Shown here in pieces: positions 49,657-60,702 of a stretch of DNA of 64,000 nucleotides (the first letter of the stretch is position 1; each line of letters opens with the position of its first letter). The DNA comes from Aurantiochytrium sp. KH105 (taxonomy: Eukaryota; Sar; Bigyra; Thraustochytrida; Thraustochytriidae): NCBI GenBank assembly GCA_003116975.1, contig BGKB01000065.1, positions 286,520-350,519 of the forward strand, written 5' to 3'. Made by a program: the position numbers and the translations under genes. The notes below the pieces were generated by a model that searched no databases, was not told the DNA's origin, and saw only the letters and a list, made by a program, of their open reading frames with translations.

Positions 49657-51465
49657 ATGGCCGGACAAACGACGGGCAATGCGACCTCCGTGGGCGCGGC
49701 CCTCGTGAGCGGCGAGCGGGTCCTCTTTGCTGCTCAAATGGCCCAGCGAGACGAAGACGAGATCGGCAGAGACTCGGGATTTTTCCAGGCAGGCGGAGAT
49801 GACGCTGACACGTCCACGGCACCTGAGTGGGTGACGGTGACCTCTTTTCGAGTTTGCGTCGGTGGGCCAGCGCCTCGGGAAGTTCCTCTTGGCGCCATCT
49901 CATCGGCCAAGGCGTCTCATGGTTCTGTTCACGTCCAGACGCGCGGACCGTTGCACATCAACGTGGCGTTTGCCAAACCAGAAGACGCGACCAAGGCGGC
50001 CCAGGTGATTCGCCACGCGGCAACCGTCGGCAAAGATGAGAGCATGAGCGCAATCGCGCGAGCAAAGCTGCTCTGCCCGAACGAGGCTGCCCGCGAAGGG
50101 TGGCGTCTATACGATGATCGCACAGAATTGACGCGTCAAGGCCTTCCGAACTACCTGCGCATCTATGACCAAACGGAGGCCTACAAATTGTGCAAAAGCT
50201 ATCCCCGCTTTCTTGCCGTTCCAGCATGTGTTAGCGACGAGGTTCTTCAAGCCTCAGCCGCTTTCCGAAGTGGCGGGCGTCTTCCCGTTGTGACGTGGAT
50301 TCATCCACGAACGCGTTCCGTCATGGCACGCAGCGCCCAGCCCCTCGTTGGCATTCGGAATCAAACGTCCGACATGGATGAGATGCTCGTCGAGGCGCTC
50401 ATGATGCCGGACCCGAACGCACCCCCGGCGCCCCCCAGTTCGAGCGTGACGACGACGACAGCGGACGCTGTGGCTGGTACTGCGCCACCAAAATCGAGAG
50501 TCGTCGACGGCTCTCTTGCCAATGAGCCAAGGGTGCAGCCAAGGTCCATCCCCAAGAAGAGAAACGAGGATCGCAGCGTGCAGCAGTTTGTGGCCAACGT
50601 GTGGAGCAATATTTTTTCTGCTGAAGAACACGGTTACGTGATCATGGACGCGCGCAGCCAGATTGCAGCAATGGGCAACGCCATGATTGGCAAGGGAACA
50701 GAGAACCCAAACAACTACAAGGGCGCTCGCGTCGTCTTTAATGGAATCGAGAACATTCACGCCCTACGTACTTCGTATCTTCGTTTAGTGCGCCTTGCGC
50801 AAGACGATAATTTCGAAGGGGATTTCTATGCTGCTGTCGTGGACTCGGGGTGGGTACAGCATGTCAAGGCTGTTTTGCGTGCGTCGGTGCGTCTTGCGGA
50901 AATGCTCGATGTCGAAGGCGTGTCTGTGCTCACGCACTGCTCGGACGGCTGGGACCGCACCGCCCAAATGTGCGCCCTCGCGCAGCTCATGTGCGACTCG
51001 CACTTTCGAACGCTCGAGGGTTTTGCAGTCCTTGTAGAGAAGGAGTGGTGTGCCTTTGGCCACAAGTTTCGCCACCGCTGCCGCAACGCTACGAGCGACC
51101 AAGAATTTTCTCCCGTCTTCTTGCTCTTTCTCGACTGTGTGCGTCAGCTTCTTCTTCAATTCCCCCGTGCCTTCGAGTTCAATACCGACTTTCTACTCTA
51201 TCTCGCGGATGCAACACAGAGCGACGAGACGGCCACCTTTCTCGCGAATACACAGCAGTACCGTAAGGCGATGGAGTTTCCGACTTCGACAGCCTCCATC
51301 TGGCCCTGCTCGCCTGCCGCACGGGACAGGTTCCTGAATGCGCACTATGATCCAGCGCGTGCCGTGGGCAAACTCATGGTACCGTCGCTGAACGGGAAAC
51401 GCATCAAGTTATGGACAAGCTTCTTTTTCCGCTACGACACCACCTTTATCTCCGACGCACGCTGA
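49657..51465 (+). CDS. Myotubularin-family 3-phosphoinositide phosphatase
   Basis: 602 residues from the ATG at 49657; an upstream extension starts only at a non-ATG codon. Residues 12-125 are the PH-GRAM domain (ALVSGERVLFAAQ, then WVTVTSFRVCVGG). The phosphatase domain follows (about 145-595) with the family landmarks NYLRIYDQTEAYKLCKSYPR, SGGRLPVVTWIHPRTRSVMA, RSAQPLVG, VFNGIENIHALRTSY and LTHCSDGWDRTAQ. In the CX5R loop Cys428, Asp430 and Arg434 are present, so it should dephosphorylate PI3P or PI(3,5)P2 on endosomes. The Pro/Ser/Thr-rich insert at 250-305 is unusually long. No C-terminal coiled coil, FYVE or PH domain is attached. It converges on the next gene. Confidence 0.96.
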   Translation: MAGQTTGNATSVGAALVSGERVLFAAQMAQRDEDEIGRDSGFFQAGGDDADTSTAPEWVTVTSFRVCVGGPAPREVPLGAISSAKASHGSVHVQTRGPLHINVAFAKPEDATKAAQVIRHAATVGKDESMSAIARAKLLCPNEAAREGWRLYDDRTELTRQGLPNYLRIYDQTEAYKLCKSYPRFLAVPACVSDEVLQASAAFRSGGRLPVVTWIHPRTRSVMARSAQPLVGIRNQTSDMDEMLVEALMMPDPNAPPAPPSSSVTTTTADAVAGTAPPKSRVVDGSLANEPRVQPRSIPKKRNEDRSVQQFVANVWSNIFSAEEHGYVIMDARSQIAAMGNAMIGKGTENPNNYKGARVVFNGIENIHALRTSYLRLVRLAQDDNFEGDFYAAVVDSGWVQHVKAVLRASVRLAEMLDVEGVSVLTHCSDGWDRTAQMCALAQLMCDSHFRTLEGFAVLVEKEWCAFGHKFRHRCRNATSDQEFSPVFLLFLDCVRQLLLQFPRAFEFNTDFLLYLADATQSDETATFLANTQQYRKAMEFPTSTASIWPCSPAARDRFLNAHYDPARAVGKLMVPSLNGKRIKLWTSFFFRYDTTFISDAR

Positions 51466-51860
51466 TCTTTTCTTTTTTACCCTTTCGCGAAGCTTTCCGA
51501 CTCTGCTTTGGTGTGGCGTGTTGCTCTTTTTGTCTGCAACGGAAGGACAACAAATGATCTTACTTCTTGCTGGGCCTACGCGCACTACTCACTGTACCAA
51601 CGCGCATTTGTCGGTAACACCGGCTGCCCAGAGATCCATTGTTGATTTTGAACCTGTATACATGAGTCGAAGATTGTTCGATACTCACAATAACGTTCAA
51701 AGAGAGCGCGCGAGAACTCTTGAATGGCCTTGCGTGTGCGGCTAGGAGTATCGAGTTTGGTGGGTGTGCGGAAAGCTCGCCGAATCTTAAGGACCGAAGG
51801 TGAAGAAGCCTGCACAAGCCACGGACCACCATTATCCCTCGTCTACTGCAAGTGGGCTGA
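51466..51860. other. Convergent intergenic region
   Basis: 3' flanks of the myotubularin gene and of the unknown minus-strand gene. T-rich start (51466-51485). No gene or repeat seen. Confidence 0.5.
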
Positions 51861-52850
51861 TCAACGTCCTCCTGCGTAATCTTCTGATGAGGAAGCGTAG
51901 GGACCGAGCGTGAGCAGGGCAGAGCCCTTGAGCCCATTAGCCATGAGGTCAATAGCGTCGCTCGTGAGAGGAATAGATCGTGGATCGTTGTCGCCTGCGT
52001 CCAGGCGCATCAAAGCTTTGGGTTTGCTGCGGTGTCTCGCCGCACGAAAGGCGACTTCGGCACCATCGCAGACAAATGTCCCTGAAACGATGAGCCGATA
52101 TCTCTGCTGGTCGGACTCCACTCTGGGCATCTTTTCGGGAAAAGTGCGCATGGAATTCAGGACTCGTCGGAGTTGCTGCTTATCAATACCGGGCAGCGAT
52201 GAAGTCTCCTTTGGCTTTGGGGTGTCTTCATCGCCAAGTGCGTACATGTTGAGGGTATAAAATATATACAGGACGCAATGTTGATAACCTTGTTCGTTGA
52301 CATCCAAAGCGGTCAGGACGTGACGCATGAAGTTGGTGCGCAGGGAGCCTTGAAGTGACGAGGAGGCAGAAGTTGATATGAAATTGCTCGTATCCTGGCC
52401 AATCGTTGAGAGCTGTGTGGATGCGAGCGGGGCGCCAAATAGGACGTTGATGGTCTCGAGCTCGAGCTCGGGGATCTCGGCGCTCGTTGCAAGCAACACC
52501 ATGAGACGAATGAACTCGTTTGGTGTCTGCGGAGGTGCTTTGTACGCCGACAAGGCATCTGTTCTTGGGCGTTGAGGGGCCCTAAGGCGTTCTCTTGCGA
52601 GCGCGAACGCAAGAAACCGAGCAAACCAGACCTTGTTTTTGCGCTCAAACGCGTGGTGTGCTAGAACAAGCTTCCACAGTCTCCATGGCGCCTTGGTCGA
52701 CTCGGTCCAGCGGGCTTTGGTCTGGAGGAAAAGCACAATGATCGGTTTGCTGAGTCCGAGCTCCCCGCACACCTCGTCAGCTTCTCGCTCTTGGTCGTCC
52801 GCAAAAGCATCCCAGACGTCCTCGAGGTTTTTCGAGGTTGCCCAGACCAT
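51861..52850 (-). CDS. Hypothetical helical protein
   Basis: 329 residues from the ATG at 52850; the frame continues 34 codons upstream to a GTG through Arg/Pro/Cys-rich sequence that looks non-coding. I do not recognise the family. The N-terminal two thirds are rich in predicted helix, with aromatic-rich segments (RLWKLVLAHHAFERKNKVWF and NEFIRLMVLLATSAEIPELE). The pairing of short helices around 125-200 loosely recalls degenerate EF-hands but no calcium loop is visible. No signal peptide or membrane segment. Codon use is ordinary and less GC-biased than the genes to the left. Confidence 0.75.
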   Translation of the reverse strand: MVWATSKNLEDVWDAFADDQEREADEVCGELGLSKPIIVLFLQTKARWTESTKAPWRLWKLVLAHHAFERKNKVWFARFLAFALARERLRAPQRPRTDALSAYKAPPQTPNEFIRLMVLLATSAEIPELELETINVLFGAPLASTQLSTIGQDTSNFISTSASSSLQGSLRTNFMRHVLTALDVNEQGYQHCVLYIFYTLNMYALGDEDTPKPKETSSLPGIDKQQLRRVLNSMRTFPEKMPRVESDQQRYRLIVSGTFVCDGAEVAFRAARHRSKPKALMRLDAGDNDPRSIPLTSDAIDLMANGLKGSALLTLGPYASSSEDYAGGR

Positions 52851-53844
52851 TACAGGCGTTGGTCCGTGATCGTGGCTACGTGGTCGCACTCTGCACTCGA
52901 CACAAGCGTAGATAGGTCGTGGCAGACCCGCGAGGCGACCATGCCCACACACAGGTCGGCTGGCCTTTCCTCGCCGGGTCTCGCGCCGCCCGTCCCACCC
53001 GGCCTCGTGCGCGCTCGTGGGTCGCGTTCGCTGTTTGTCCTCTTGGCTAGATCAGGGACCCCAGAGTGACTTCACTTCCTTGCTCCCCATACGTACGTCC
53101 ACCTTGTTTTGCACTGTGCCGGTGAGCGAGAGACCTACGACACCAGACAAAGAGCAGCACATGGCGGCTGGATTGCGAAGCAGCCCTATGCCGTGCAAGG
53201 TTCTATAACTGGGGCCAAAGAGCAGTGAGGTGACGACGTCGAAGTATAACAAACTGATGAATTTGACGCGGAAGTGCTTGTCTTCGCGCAATGCAATTCC
53301 TTGGGCAAATCACCTTCTTCGACGTTCGACGCCAGTGCGAATGACTCACTTTCTGTCAGTGACGGTGTGGCAAGAGCAAATTCTTACATGCGGTGGGGCT
53401 TGGCTTGACGCGTGACGAATGCCCTATAAAAAGAAAAGAAAAGAGAAAGCCCAGAGACGTCCATGGAAACTTAGTTAGAGATATGCCCATGGATTTCTCT
53501 CCCTTCGCTCGCTTCCTCTCTCTCTCTCCGAAAAGCACAAGCTTCAAGATATCGCGTGCTCCCTCTAGCTTCTCTGGACCGAAGAAAAACCGAAACTGGC
53601 CCTCGCGTCGATGCAAAGCAAATTCACCGCCAGCAGATTCAAACCCCGGGAGGCCCCCTTTCCTGCGAAAGAGTTCAAACTCCAAACCCATCTGTTCCAT
53701 TCCAATATCCACTTTAGTAAAACGACCTTGTGAAAGGTCCGCAGGGAACGATGCTATTCATTCAAAGGTGCGCAATCTATGACTCTCCGTGCAACAACAG
53801 CATATTTGAAGTATCAGCGTGTTGAATTTTGGACTGGAAAAATA

Positions 53845-54082
53845 GGATTCGAGATCGGCTATGGTGATTTCGAATCCTGGTTTGACTGGTGAGCAGAGGA
53901 GCTCGAGAGGAGCTCAGGACTTCTTGAGGGCTTAACGCCGAGGATACATTCACTGCCGTGATGTGCCCCTTGGTACACTGACTGCCGTGAGAGCTAGATG
54001 ATGCTCCCCATGGGCAAAAGCTTGAAGTCCATTTGTCCATACCGTTCACCCGTGGTAGCGTCACTCTTGCTCCTCGATACAG
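53845..54082 (+). repeat. Dispersed repeat, copy A
   Basis: Shares with copy B (reverse strand) GAGATCGGCTAYGG, an AGGAGCWCAGGAC block, CACTGCCGTGA/CACTGCCGAGA, CTCATGGGC-like text and the tail CGTGGTAGCGTCACTCTT followed by CTCGATAC. About 240 bp, no open frame of its own. Confidence 0.75.
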
Positions 54083-56369
54083 TGCAGTTGCACAAGACAG
54101 ACAGTCTTGACGCAAGGTCAGTATCCCATGGCGTGGATCGTGATGATCTTTTGCGCGCGCGCAGCCAGGAGTGGAAGGATGGTGCCGGCCTCTTTGGCAC
54201 TTTAACCTTCTCTCTCTTTCTTATGATACCGACTTTGCGGGTGGAAAAAGTACGCGTTCCAAAGGAGGAAGTGTGCTTGTGCATTCATGTCACGCTCAGT
54301 CGATTCATTCGTAGGGGCGATCCGAAATACAAAGATACGGTAGTGCCTAACAAAAGGATACAGCGTCAAGCCATTGAAAATTCTCGGCCCAACGATAATC
54401 CTTCCATGATCCATCTGTCTCATTGCACTGCAAAAGTCTCATTTTTCTGCTGGTCTCTTTGGCTTTGGGCATGTTTTCCACAGCGGCCTCAATAAGACTT
54501 ACTGCAAACGAGTTCACACACTTCGAACGAGGTTCGGCGTGTGCAGCTGCACAGCAGTCCGAGACCCGGCTCAAATCGATGCAAACGCTCTGCACGCACC
54601 TTACGCAGCCGAGTTCTCATGGCTTTGGTCACGCACAAAAAATCAAATCACGAGTGCTGCCATTGCCAAATTCTCCAAGCTCACATTCTCCTCTACCTTG
54701 CAGCTGCCATCTGATCAAGAGCCCGCCACCTCGCCAGTAGCTGGCACACCTTGCGCTGCATGCTGCAGAAGCATGAATGGCGGGGTGATGCGCACGCCAG
54801 CGCTCTCCGCCACATGCAACACAAACTCTACATTGGGATCTCTTGGCCTTGCAGGCCAAAAATGGGTTGGTCGTGCGATAAAAGTAGCCATATTCTACCG
54901 ATCTCTCCCTCTGGTGCACCGAGTTCCTTTGTCTCGCGCGCGCTCGAAATCTTTGGACCCTTACTTGATGATCTGGCTATGGCGCGGTGATGGGCATTTC
55001 AATGCTTGCAATTCACAGTAATTCCAAGCTTTGCGCATCTTCGAGTGTTTCGCGCACCGTCCATAGAATCTGTAGTGTCGAACATGATGATTGGGAGAAG
55101 GCAAGTGAAGGGGGCGAAGTAGTTCCTGTAAACACACCGGCTTTTGATAAAAACTTGCAAAAAAGTATTTGTGGCAGGCAGTTCACCACGACGAGGCGAC
55201 AACTCTCCGAGTCGGAGGAATGCCACTCCTTCGGTCCTTTATGAGGACATTGATGACGTCTAAGCTATCGCTGTCGCGTACCGGAAAGGCGCCCCCTTCA
55301 TGCTTTCAATTCGGGTTCTCCAATCGTTCAAGTGGTGGTTCGTAAAGACCGGTCACATTCAACACAAATGAATTGCTTCCAATGATAGATTTCACAAAGA
55401 GAGAAGAATTTCATTCGAGCTCTTGGTGGCCTCAGCTTCGCAAGGTATGACAGCAGCGCAGCAATAGCAGACAGAGGTGACGTGCATGTGAGGACGCCCT
55501 TTCGCGCGAGTAGTTCTCTGGCTGCGACCACTTGTTTCGCGATGAACGTAGTTCGGTGATCTTGTGGTAAGCTAGTCAAGCAGCAATTTCTTCTTTTAAA
55601 GAGAGTGCGAGAGGTCCTTGGCTACCTCGTTTGCTTTGCATGGGTCACGTCAGTCAGTAATTCTTACGCTCATTAAACTGGATTTGTATGCCCTTGAAGA
55701 CATTCATCGATGGCGCAGGGTTTGCCTGCGCTGGACAACAGCCTTCTCCAGAACAGCAAGTACGTCTAGCACACCGCGCAAGCGCGCGCACTCCTTGTTC
55801 GATGCGGCTGACCATGCTACCTACCACCATGCATCAGTGTTGTGTGCTTGGGATCGGTCGATCTTGGCAACGTACGGTGAAATGTGCACAATGAATGAGA
55901 CACGACCTGTGCCTCGGCAGTGTCAACTTCATGTTTTGCCACTCAGAGTTTCGGTGGTAAGAACGAAGATCACCATTCGTCGTTATGCGGGAGCCTTCTC
56001 GTACGAAACCTGAGAGCAATATCGTGCATACGCACCACTCATCTGTCGACAGATCACTTGCAAATTTTCCTTGACGAACAAAAGAAAAGTCCATACAACA
56101 TCGCCAAGGGCACCGAGAGGCCACAAACGAAGCAAGACAAACCAAGGGGCCAATATTATATCTTTCCCAGGTACCTAAAGACCAATTAGGGCATTTGTGA
56201 TGAAGAATCCTGCATTAGAAAACTGATTGCAAAAACAGATCAAAATCGTGTTCTGAAGGATGCTGGCAAAACGTCCAGAATGCTTTAGTAGACTCAATAA
56301 CGTGCTAATACGACAGAAAATGTATCTATCCAGACCTCATTTGTCACTTGAACTACTCACATAGCCTTG

Positions 56370-56700
56370 TTTGTGAAAAATTAGTACCTGAAAATTAAAA
56401 TACTGCCTATAAACTTTTTCTCTTTTCTAAAATGATTCTTAAAAATCTGTCAAGAAATTAATAGAAATTATCTGTAAATTATGCTAATTTATCAAAATAT
56501 TATTGATAAAGCAAAAAAATGATGAAGTGAACTTGTCTGTAAAGTAATATATTTGGTCTTCATGAATCTATTTTGCACAACTTAGTTAATTTGTATATAA
56601 TTTTGATTCTTTTGTGGCAAAGTGGAGAATTTTATGCTAGAATGTCTAAAATGCATTGAACTACATATTTTGATAAAACCGTCTTATGTGGCTTAGAACA
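56370..56700. other. AT-rich island
   Basis: About 330 bp with very high A+T (runs such as AAATTATGCTAATTTATC), in contrast to the GC-rich window. No ORF of note and no terminal repeats seen. Confidence 0.8.
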
Positions 56701-57147
56701 TTTCCAATGATCCAAAATGGCTCTGTATGGGCAAAAGACGATGTAAAGTAGCGTTGGTCAGATTTAGGTCTGAAGAAGAGCCATGGAACAGATGGAGGTC
56801 CTCGATGAATCGGGCTGAGGCCTCGGAAGGCTTCGTTGGTCTTGGCGATATCTGAGATGTATAGAGGAAGGTTTGAAGGTCCAGATCAACTGAAAAGTAC
56901 AGCATGCTGGTCTTTCATACGTGAAAAGGTTCCGTTACAGACTGCAGTCTCTCACGGCTAAGAATTTGGCTTGAAAAAGGCGAATTGAGAATGTTGCGAC
57001 ATTTTTGAAAATGGAATTGGTCAACCCCCGTTCCGGGCTTTAAAAGGTCTAATGCCGGGATGCAGGCTTTTATAACGCGCAGCGGCAAGTGTGCTTAATC
57101 TTTTCACGTGCTAAAAAACGTTAGGTTTGCTGTAACCTTCGACTTGC

Positions 57148-57516
57148 ATGGGACAGAAGATTCGAACGGATACCCTACCCTTACTACTGAGTATCGAAGT
57201 GCCCACCGGTGACACTTTCTCTAGCGTACAATTCTCACAGGAAACTGACTCTCAGAGCCTTGTACTATGCCGCACAACTCACTACGCGAGCAAGCGTGGA
57301 GAGTATCCATCTGCAAAGCCACCGACAAACAAGGTTCTATTGCTCTTCGTCAAACGTGAAGAGTTCGGAGACTCTCGTGATTTGGTCGTCACAGTCTGTG
57401 GAAGCATGCGCCTGCCGAGTATGGTAATGACTCTCGGACACACTGAAGAGGTCCCCTTGAATTTTCGCGCGCAGGAGGATCAACTCGCGCCGAGAGACTT
57501 TCAGTGCAAGTATTAA
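57148..57516 (+). CDS. Doubtful small ORF, 122 residues
   Basis: ATG-initiated with balanced amino-acid composition (contains NKVLLLFVKREEFGDSRDLV), unlike the low-complexity frames elsewhere. No family recognised, no neighbour in support, no obvious promoter. It may be a small gene, an exon, or chance in lower-GC DNA. Confidence 0.25.
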   Translation: MGQKIRTDTLPLLLSIEVPTGDTFSSVQFSQETDSQSLVLCRTTHYASKRGEYPSAKPPTNKVLLLFVKREEFGDSRDLVVTVCGSMRLPSMVMTLGHTEEVPLNFRAQEDQLAPRDFQCKY

Positions 57517-57540
57517 CCAATCGTTGAAGTGAAGTCTTGC

Positions 57541-57830
57541 CTGTTATCGAGAAACAAGAATGAGGCCACCACGGGTGAACACCATGGACAAGATGACATC
57601 AACCACTCGCCGCCCATGAGGCGCCTCATCCAGCTCACACAGCAAGTCAAAGTATCAAGAGAGGACAGTTAGGAAAGTCTCGGCAGTGGACGTTTCCTAG
57701 CTGGTTTGTCTCCAAATGTCCTGTGCTCCTCCTCACCAGCTTACATCAGTAAACCAAGACTCAGTCCTGACGTCGGAGCAAAGCAATCCCATCGTGCCAA
57801 GACCCGAAACGTCCGTAGCCGATCTCAAGT
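57541..57830 (-). repeat. Dispersed repeat, copy B
   Basis: Reverse-strand member. Read on the minus strand it starts GAGATCGGCTACGG and ends CGTGGTGGCCTCATTCTT then TCTCGATAAC, the same order of blocks as copy A. It also shares GATGGGATTGCTTTGC with copy D (GATGGGACTGCTTTGC). Confidence 0.75.
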
Positions 57831-58759
57831 AAACCAGATTCCCATTTGTGCAGTCCAACACTCAATATCAGGGGACAGATGAGAAAATGACGAGGAACGC
57901 AATAAAATCGTTAAAAAGGATCCCCTCTCCCGTGCATGTGCACATACGTGGCTACGAAAGGCAACAAAGTTTTCGCTATGCTGTTCGGAGACTTGTAAGA
58001 AAAACGATTTTTCTTGCTGACGACGAATGATCAATTTCGTCGGCAAGGGTTGTGGAGCAACAGAACGCAAACTCCATTTCCAATGCCGCTAAATGGAGAG
58101 CAGGCACGCCACGACACATTCTGACTGAGATCATCACTTCTTGAGGGACTTATGGGGCAAGTTGCGTAATGCATCGTGCACTGTCGCCTTGATGTGCTTT
58201 CATGATGTTGACCGCGTGAATGACATGGCATGGCACGGCTTGGCATGGCATGGCATGCATGCCAGGTTGCTTTTCTCCTTTTGGGGGGGATGAATCAAGT
58301 TCACACGTGGCTAGAGCAAAAGAGTACGCAGCCTACACAGACCGGAGAGCTCGCTTGATGAATGGGAGGGTTGTGAAGCATGTAGAGACAAATGGATTGT
58401 TAACAAGGCTAAGTACGCTTGAATAGCCAGAGTAAATTTGGCTCTGCCGAGAGCGAACTGGTCTGGCGGTGAAGCTTGACGAACTCACCACATTAAGCGT
58501 TTGTCTTGGGGATATGTTGTAGAGTCTGATGATCACAAGTCGTTTGGCCTTGCTAGTCCATGTTACGAGCGATGTTGGACTTACTCCAATGTCCCATGGA
58601 TTAGCGGCTGTCGAGAGAATGGGAGGTGATTGGCATGCCGAGTCTACAAGAGAATTTTCATGGGTGGCAAGTTGATCTCACCACTTCTGTGGCGCTGCTG
58701 TCTGCTCAGGTCATCTCCATGTCCCATCAGAGGGGGAGAATAGACTCTGAATTACACTA

Positions 58760-59005
58760 TTGTGGCTACGAGGGTTTCTGATCAGTAGGCGATGGACTTG
58801 CTCGAGAAGAGCACAGGGACTATTGGAATTAGTGTTGCACTGGACAAGATCGCTACCGTGACGTTCCTGGCGGTTCCCTCTGGATATACTGGCTGCCATG
58901 AACGCCGGTTCTCGTTCCTTTGGCAAGACCTCTCTCGGGCTAGAGCGTCACTGTGTCCATGACGTGCGCTCAAGGTGGCGTCATTCTTGGTCCCCGACAA
59001 TGCTC
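58760..59005 (+). repeat. Dispersed repeat, copy C (diverged)
   Basis: Weaker member: GGCTACGAGG, CGAGAAGAGCACAGGGAC, TACCGTGACG, and the conserved tail AAGGTGGCGTCATTCTT followed by CCCCGACAATG. Confidence 0.55.
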
Positions 59006-59739
59006 ATCGCGAGCAACATATACGCAGAGTGGAGGCCAGGAGCGAAGACGCGCCGCGATGCTGCACCTCCTTCGCCTTCACCGTGACTCCACCCCTCAAG
59101 ACTCGAGCTACCAACAGTTAACATTGTATACTTGCTATTTGCAAGAAAGGAAGGACAGAATCTGAGAAGCAAAGAGGGACTGGACGATTACGCCACATTG
59201 GATGGAAAGTTGTGGCGGCAAACAAGTCTATGTATGCACGAGAGACTGTCATCGTCTGGAAAACAGTCTGCACCGAGTCTGACACGACGTTGCGAGAGGC
59301 CAAATTCGCATTTTTCTGGTACGAAAGAGAAAGCAATCCAAATCGCGTGATTCTCGTTGGCTTTTCCGCGTACATTGTCACAGTCACGGAATCGGCCGGT
59401 ACCATTTTCATTGCAGCAGGTCTGTATCTGTGATCGTCGCTTTCGCTTGAGCCGCTGAAGATGCTTCTATATCATCTTTGCATGGGCATGCAGGCACGTC
59501 AACCAACGTCCCATGTAACCTAAACACCTGTGTATCATCTAGAGTGGGATTTGCTCAAGAAATCTTGTGCCCGTATCTAAGCGCCGTCTTTACAAACCAT
59601 CTATTGTCTTGGCCCATTGTGAGGTACGGCAAGACGTCGCACTGGCAGACAGACGCTTCTCAAAATTCATTCTTTTTCCCTCCATTTTCATTTATATTAG
59701 TCAAACAAACAATCGTCTGCATCGCCATAGAATGGCATC

Positions 59740-59810
59740 TCCGTGTTGGTGTAATGGTAACATCTGACGCTCTCACCGTCAACCCCCGGGTTCGATTCCC
59801 GGACATGGAA
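59740..59810 (+). tRNA. tRNA-Glu(CUC)
   Basis: Acceptor stem TCCGTGT pairs with ACATGGA (one G-U), discriminator A at 59810. The D arm is TGGTGTAATGGTAACA, the anticodon stem TGACG/CGTCA encloses loop CTCTCAC with anticodon CTC, and the T arm is CCGGGTTCGATTCCCGG with a perfect B box. 71 nt, no intron. A run of eight T follows directly. Confidence 0.96.
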
Positions 59811-59818
59811 TTTTTTTT
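59811..59818 (+). terminator. RNA polymerase III T-run for tRNA-Glu
   Basis: Eight consecutive T immediately after the discriminator base. Confidence 0.9.
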
Positions 59819-60285
59819 GGTCTTCAGCTCTTTTTTTTTTCAAATAAATATTTTTCTACGGAATGGCTGGAGTTCATCACCCAGCTCTTGTTGTCATAAT
59901 TTATCTCCCTGGGCGCTGCGCACGACGCCTTCTTGGTTGTTTATTTCCCGGCCGCCTATGCGCTTTCCGGTGATCTCCACTGAACCAATCATCCAGAAAA
60001 TCGCAATCGGGATGAGCTCGCCGCAGCTCCTCGAGTCCAGGGCGCACACTGTGAGCTGAGCAAGAGATCACATGATTTATCGCAAATAGATCGTGTCCGA
60101 GGACTCCAAGTGAAAAGCACAATGCTCAGCACGAGTGGAACTTCTTCGTCAGCAAAGATGCGTCGCGCTAGACTCAAATATCTTGCCGCTTGAGCGTTTA
60201 ACAAGGCGGCACCATCATCGGCTCGAGAGCGCTTGAGTACGTTTGTCTCAACAAGAAGCGCAGCCCATTGACCACCTGACCCAAG
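59819..60285. other. Intergenic region
   Basis: T-rich start (59828-59840), then mixed sequence with short overlapping open frames. Nothing recognised. Confidence 0.5.
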
Positions 60286-60702
60286 TCACCGGAGGCAACA
60301 AAGATCACCTTTTCCTTGCGTCATACCACGGTTATGCTGGAGTGTGAACTTGTACTCGCAGAGCGAACACAACCGACCTTTCGAAAACAATTGAGCGAGA
60401 TTGGTCTCTTGCGCGGCCTCTTTTGCAATATTACGTTTGCTATTCATGATACTCTTGTGTCTCGTGTAGCTGAAGCGCTTCGTATAGCTCTGGTGTGTCG
60501 CCCCGGGCACCCGAGAATAGTGCTTGGACAACCACAGCTGCACATATTGCTGCAATGCGGCGTCGTGGAGCAAATCTCGTAGCTTCGGAGCAGGTTCTGG
60601 TGTCGGCTCCGGCGCCGGCAACAACGGCTCCGGTGCTGGCGCCGGCACTGATACATCTTGTCTGACCGACGTCTCTTTGGGCGCCGACAAGCGGCTGCCC
60701 AT
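60286..60702 (-). CDS. Small ORF with N-myristoylation-like start and RGS-like fragment
   Basis: 138 residues from the ATG at 60702 (GTG further upstream ignored). The N-terminus MGSRLSAP fits an N-myristoylation site. Residues 20-40 are a Pro/Ala/Glu repeat (APEPLLPAPEPTPEPAP). LRDLLHDAALQQYVQLWLSK (about 42-61) resembles the first helices of an RGS domain (regulator of G-protein signalling). The rest does not continue the RGS fold and ends early in a Cys-containing tail, so this is either exon 1 of a spliced gene, a truncated copy, or a false lead. Confidence 0.35.
   Translation of the reverse strand: MGSRLSAPKETSVRQDVSVPAPAPEPLLPAPEPTPEPAPKLRDLLHDAALQQYVQLWLSKHYSRVPGATHQSYTKRFSYTRHKSIMNSKRNIAKEAAQETNLAQLFSKGRLCSLCEYKFTLQHNRGMTQGKGDLCCLR

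Larger units (their letters stand above)
52851..59739. other. Gene-poor region with dispersed repeats
   Basis: Nearly 7 kb with no convincing gene. GC content falls below that of the rest of the window. It holds three of the four copies of the dispersed repeat, an AT-rich island, GGCATGGCAT-type repeats (58225-58265) and a CT tract (53510-53530). A minus-strand frame (53700-53356, about 114 residues, FRFFFGPEKLEGARDILKLV) and a plus-strand frame (57148) are the only ORFs with balanced composition; neither matches a family I know. The character suggests a subtelomeric or heterochromatic flank. Confidence 0.5.

Noticed and set aside
53356-53700. 114-residue minus-strand ORF as a gene
   Set aside because: Reasonable composition but no family, no clear promoter and no supporting neighbour.
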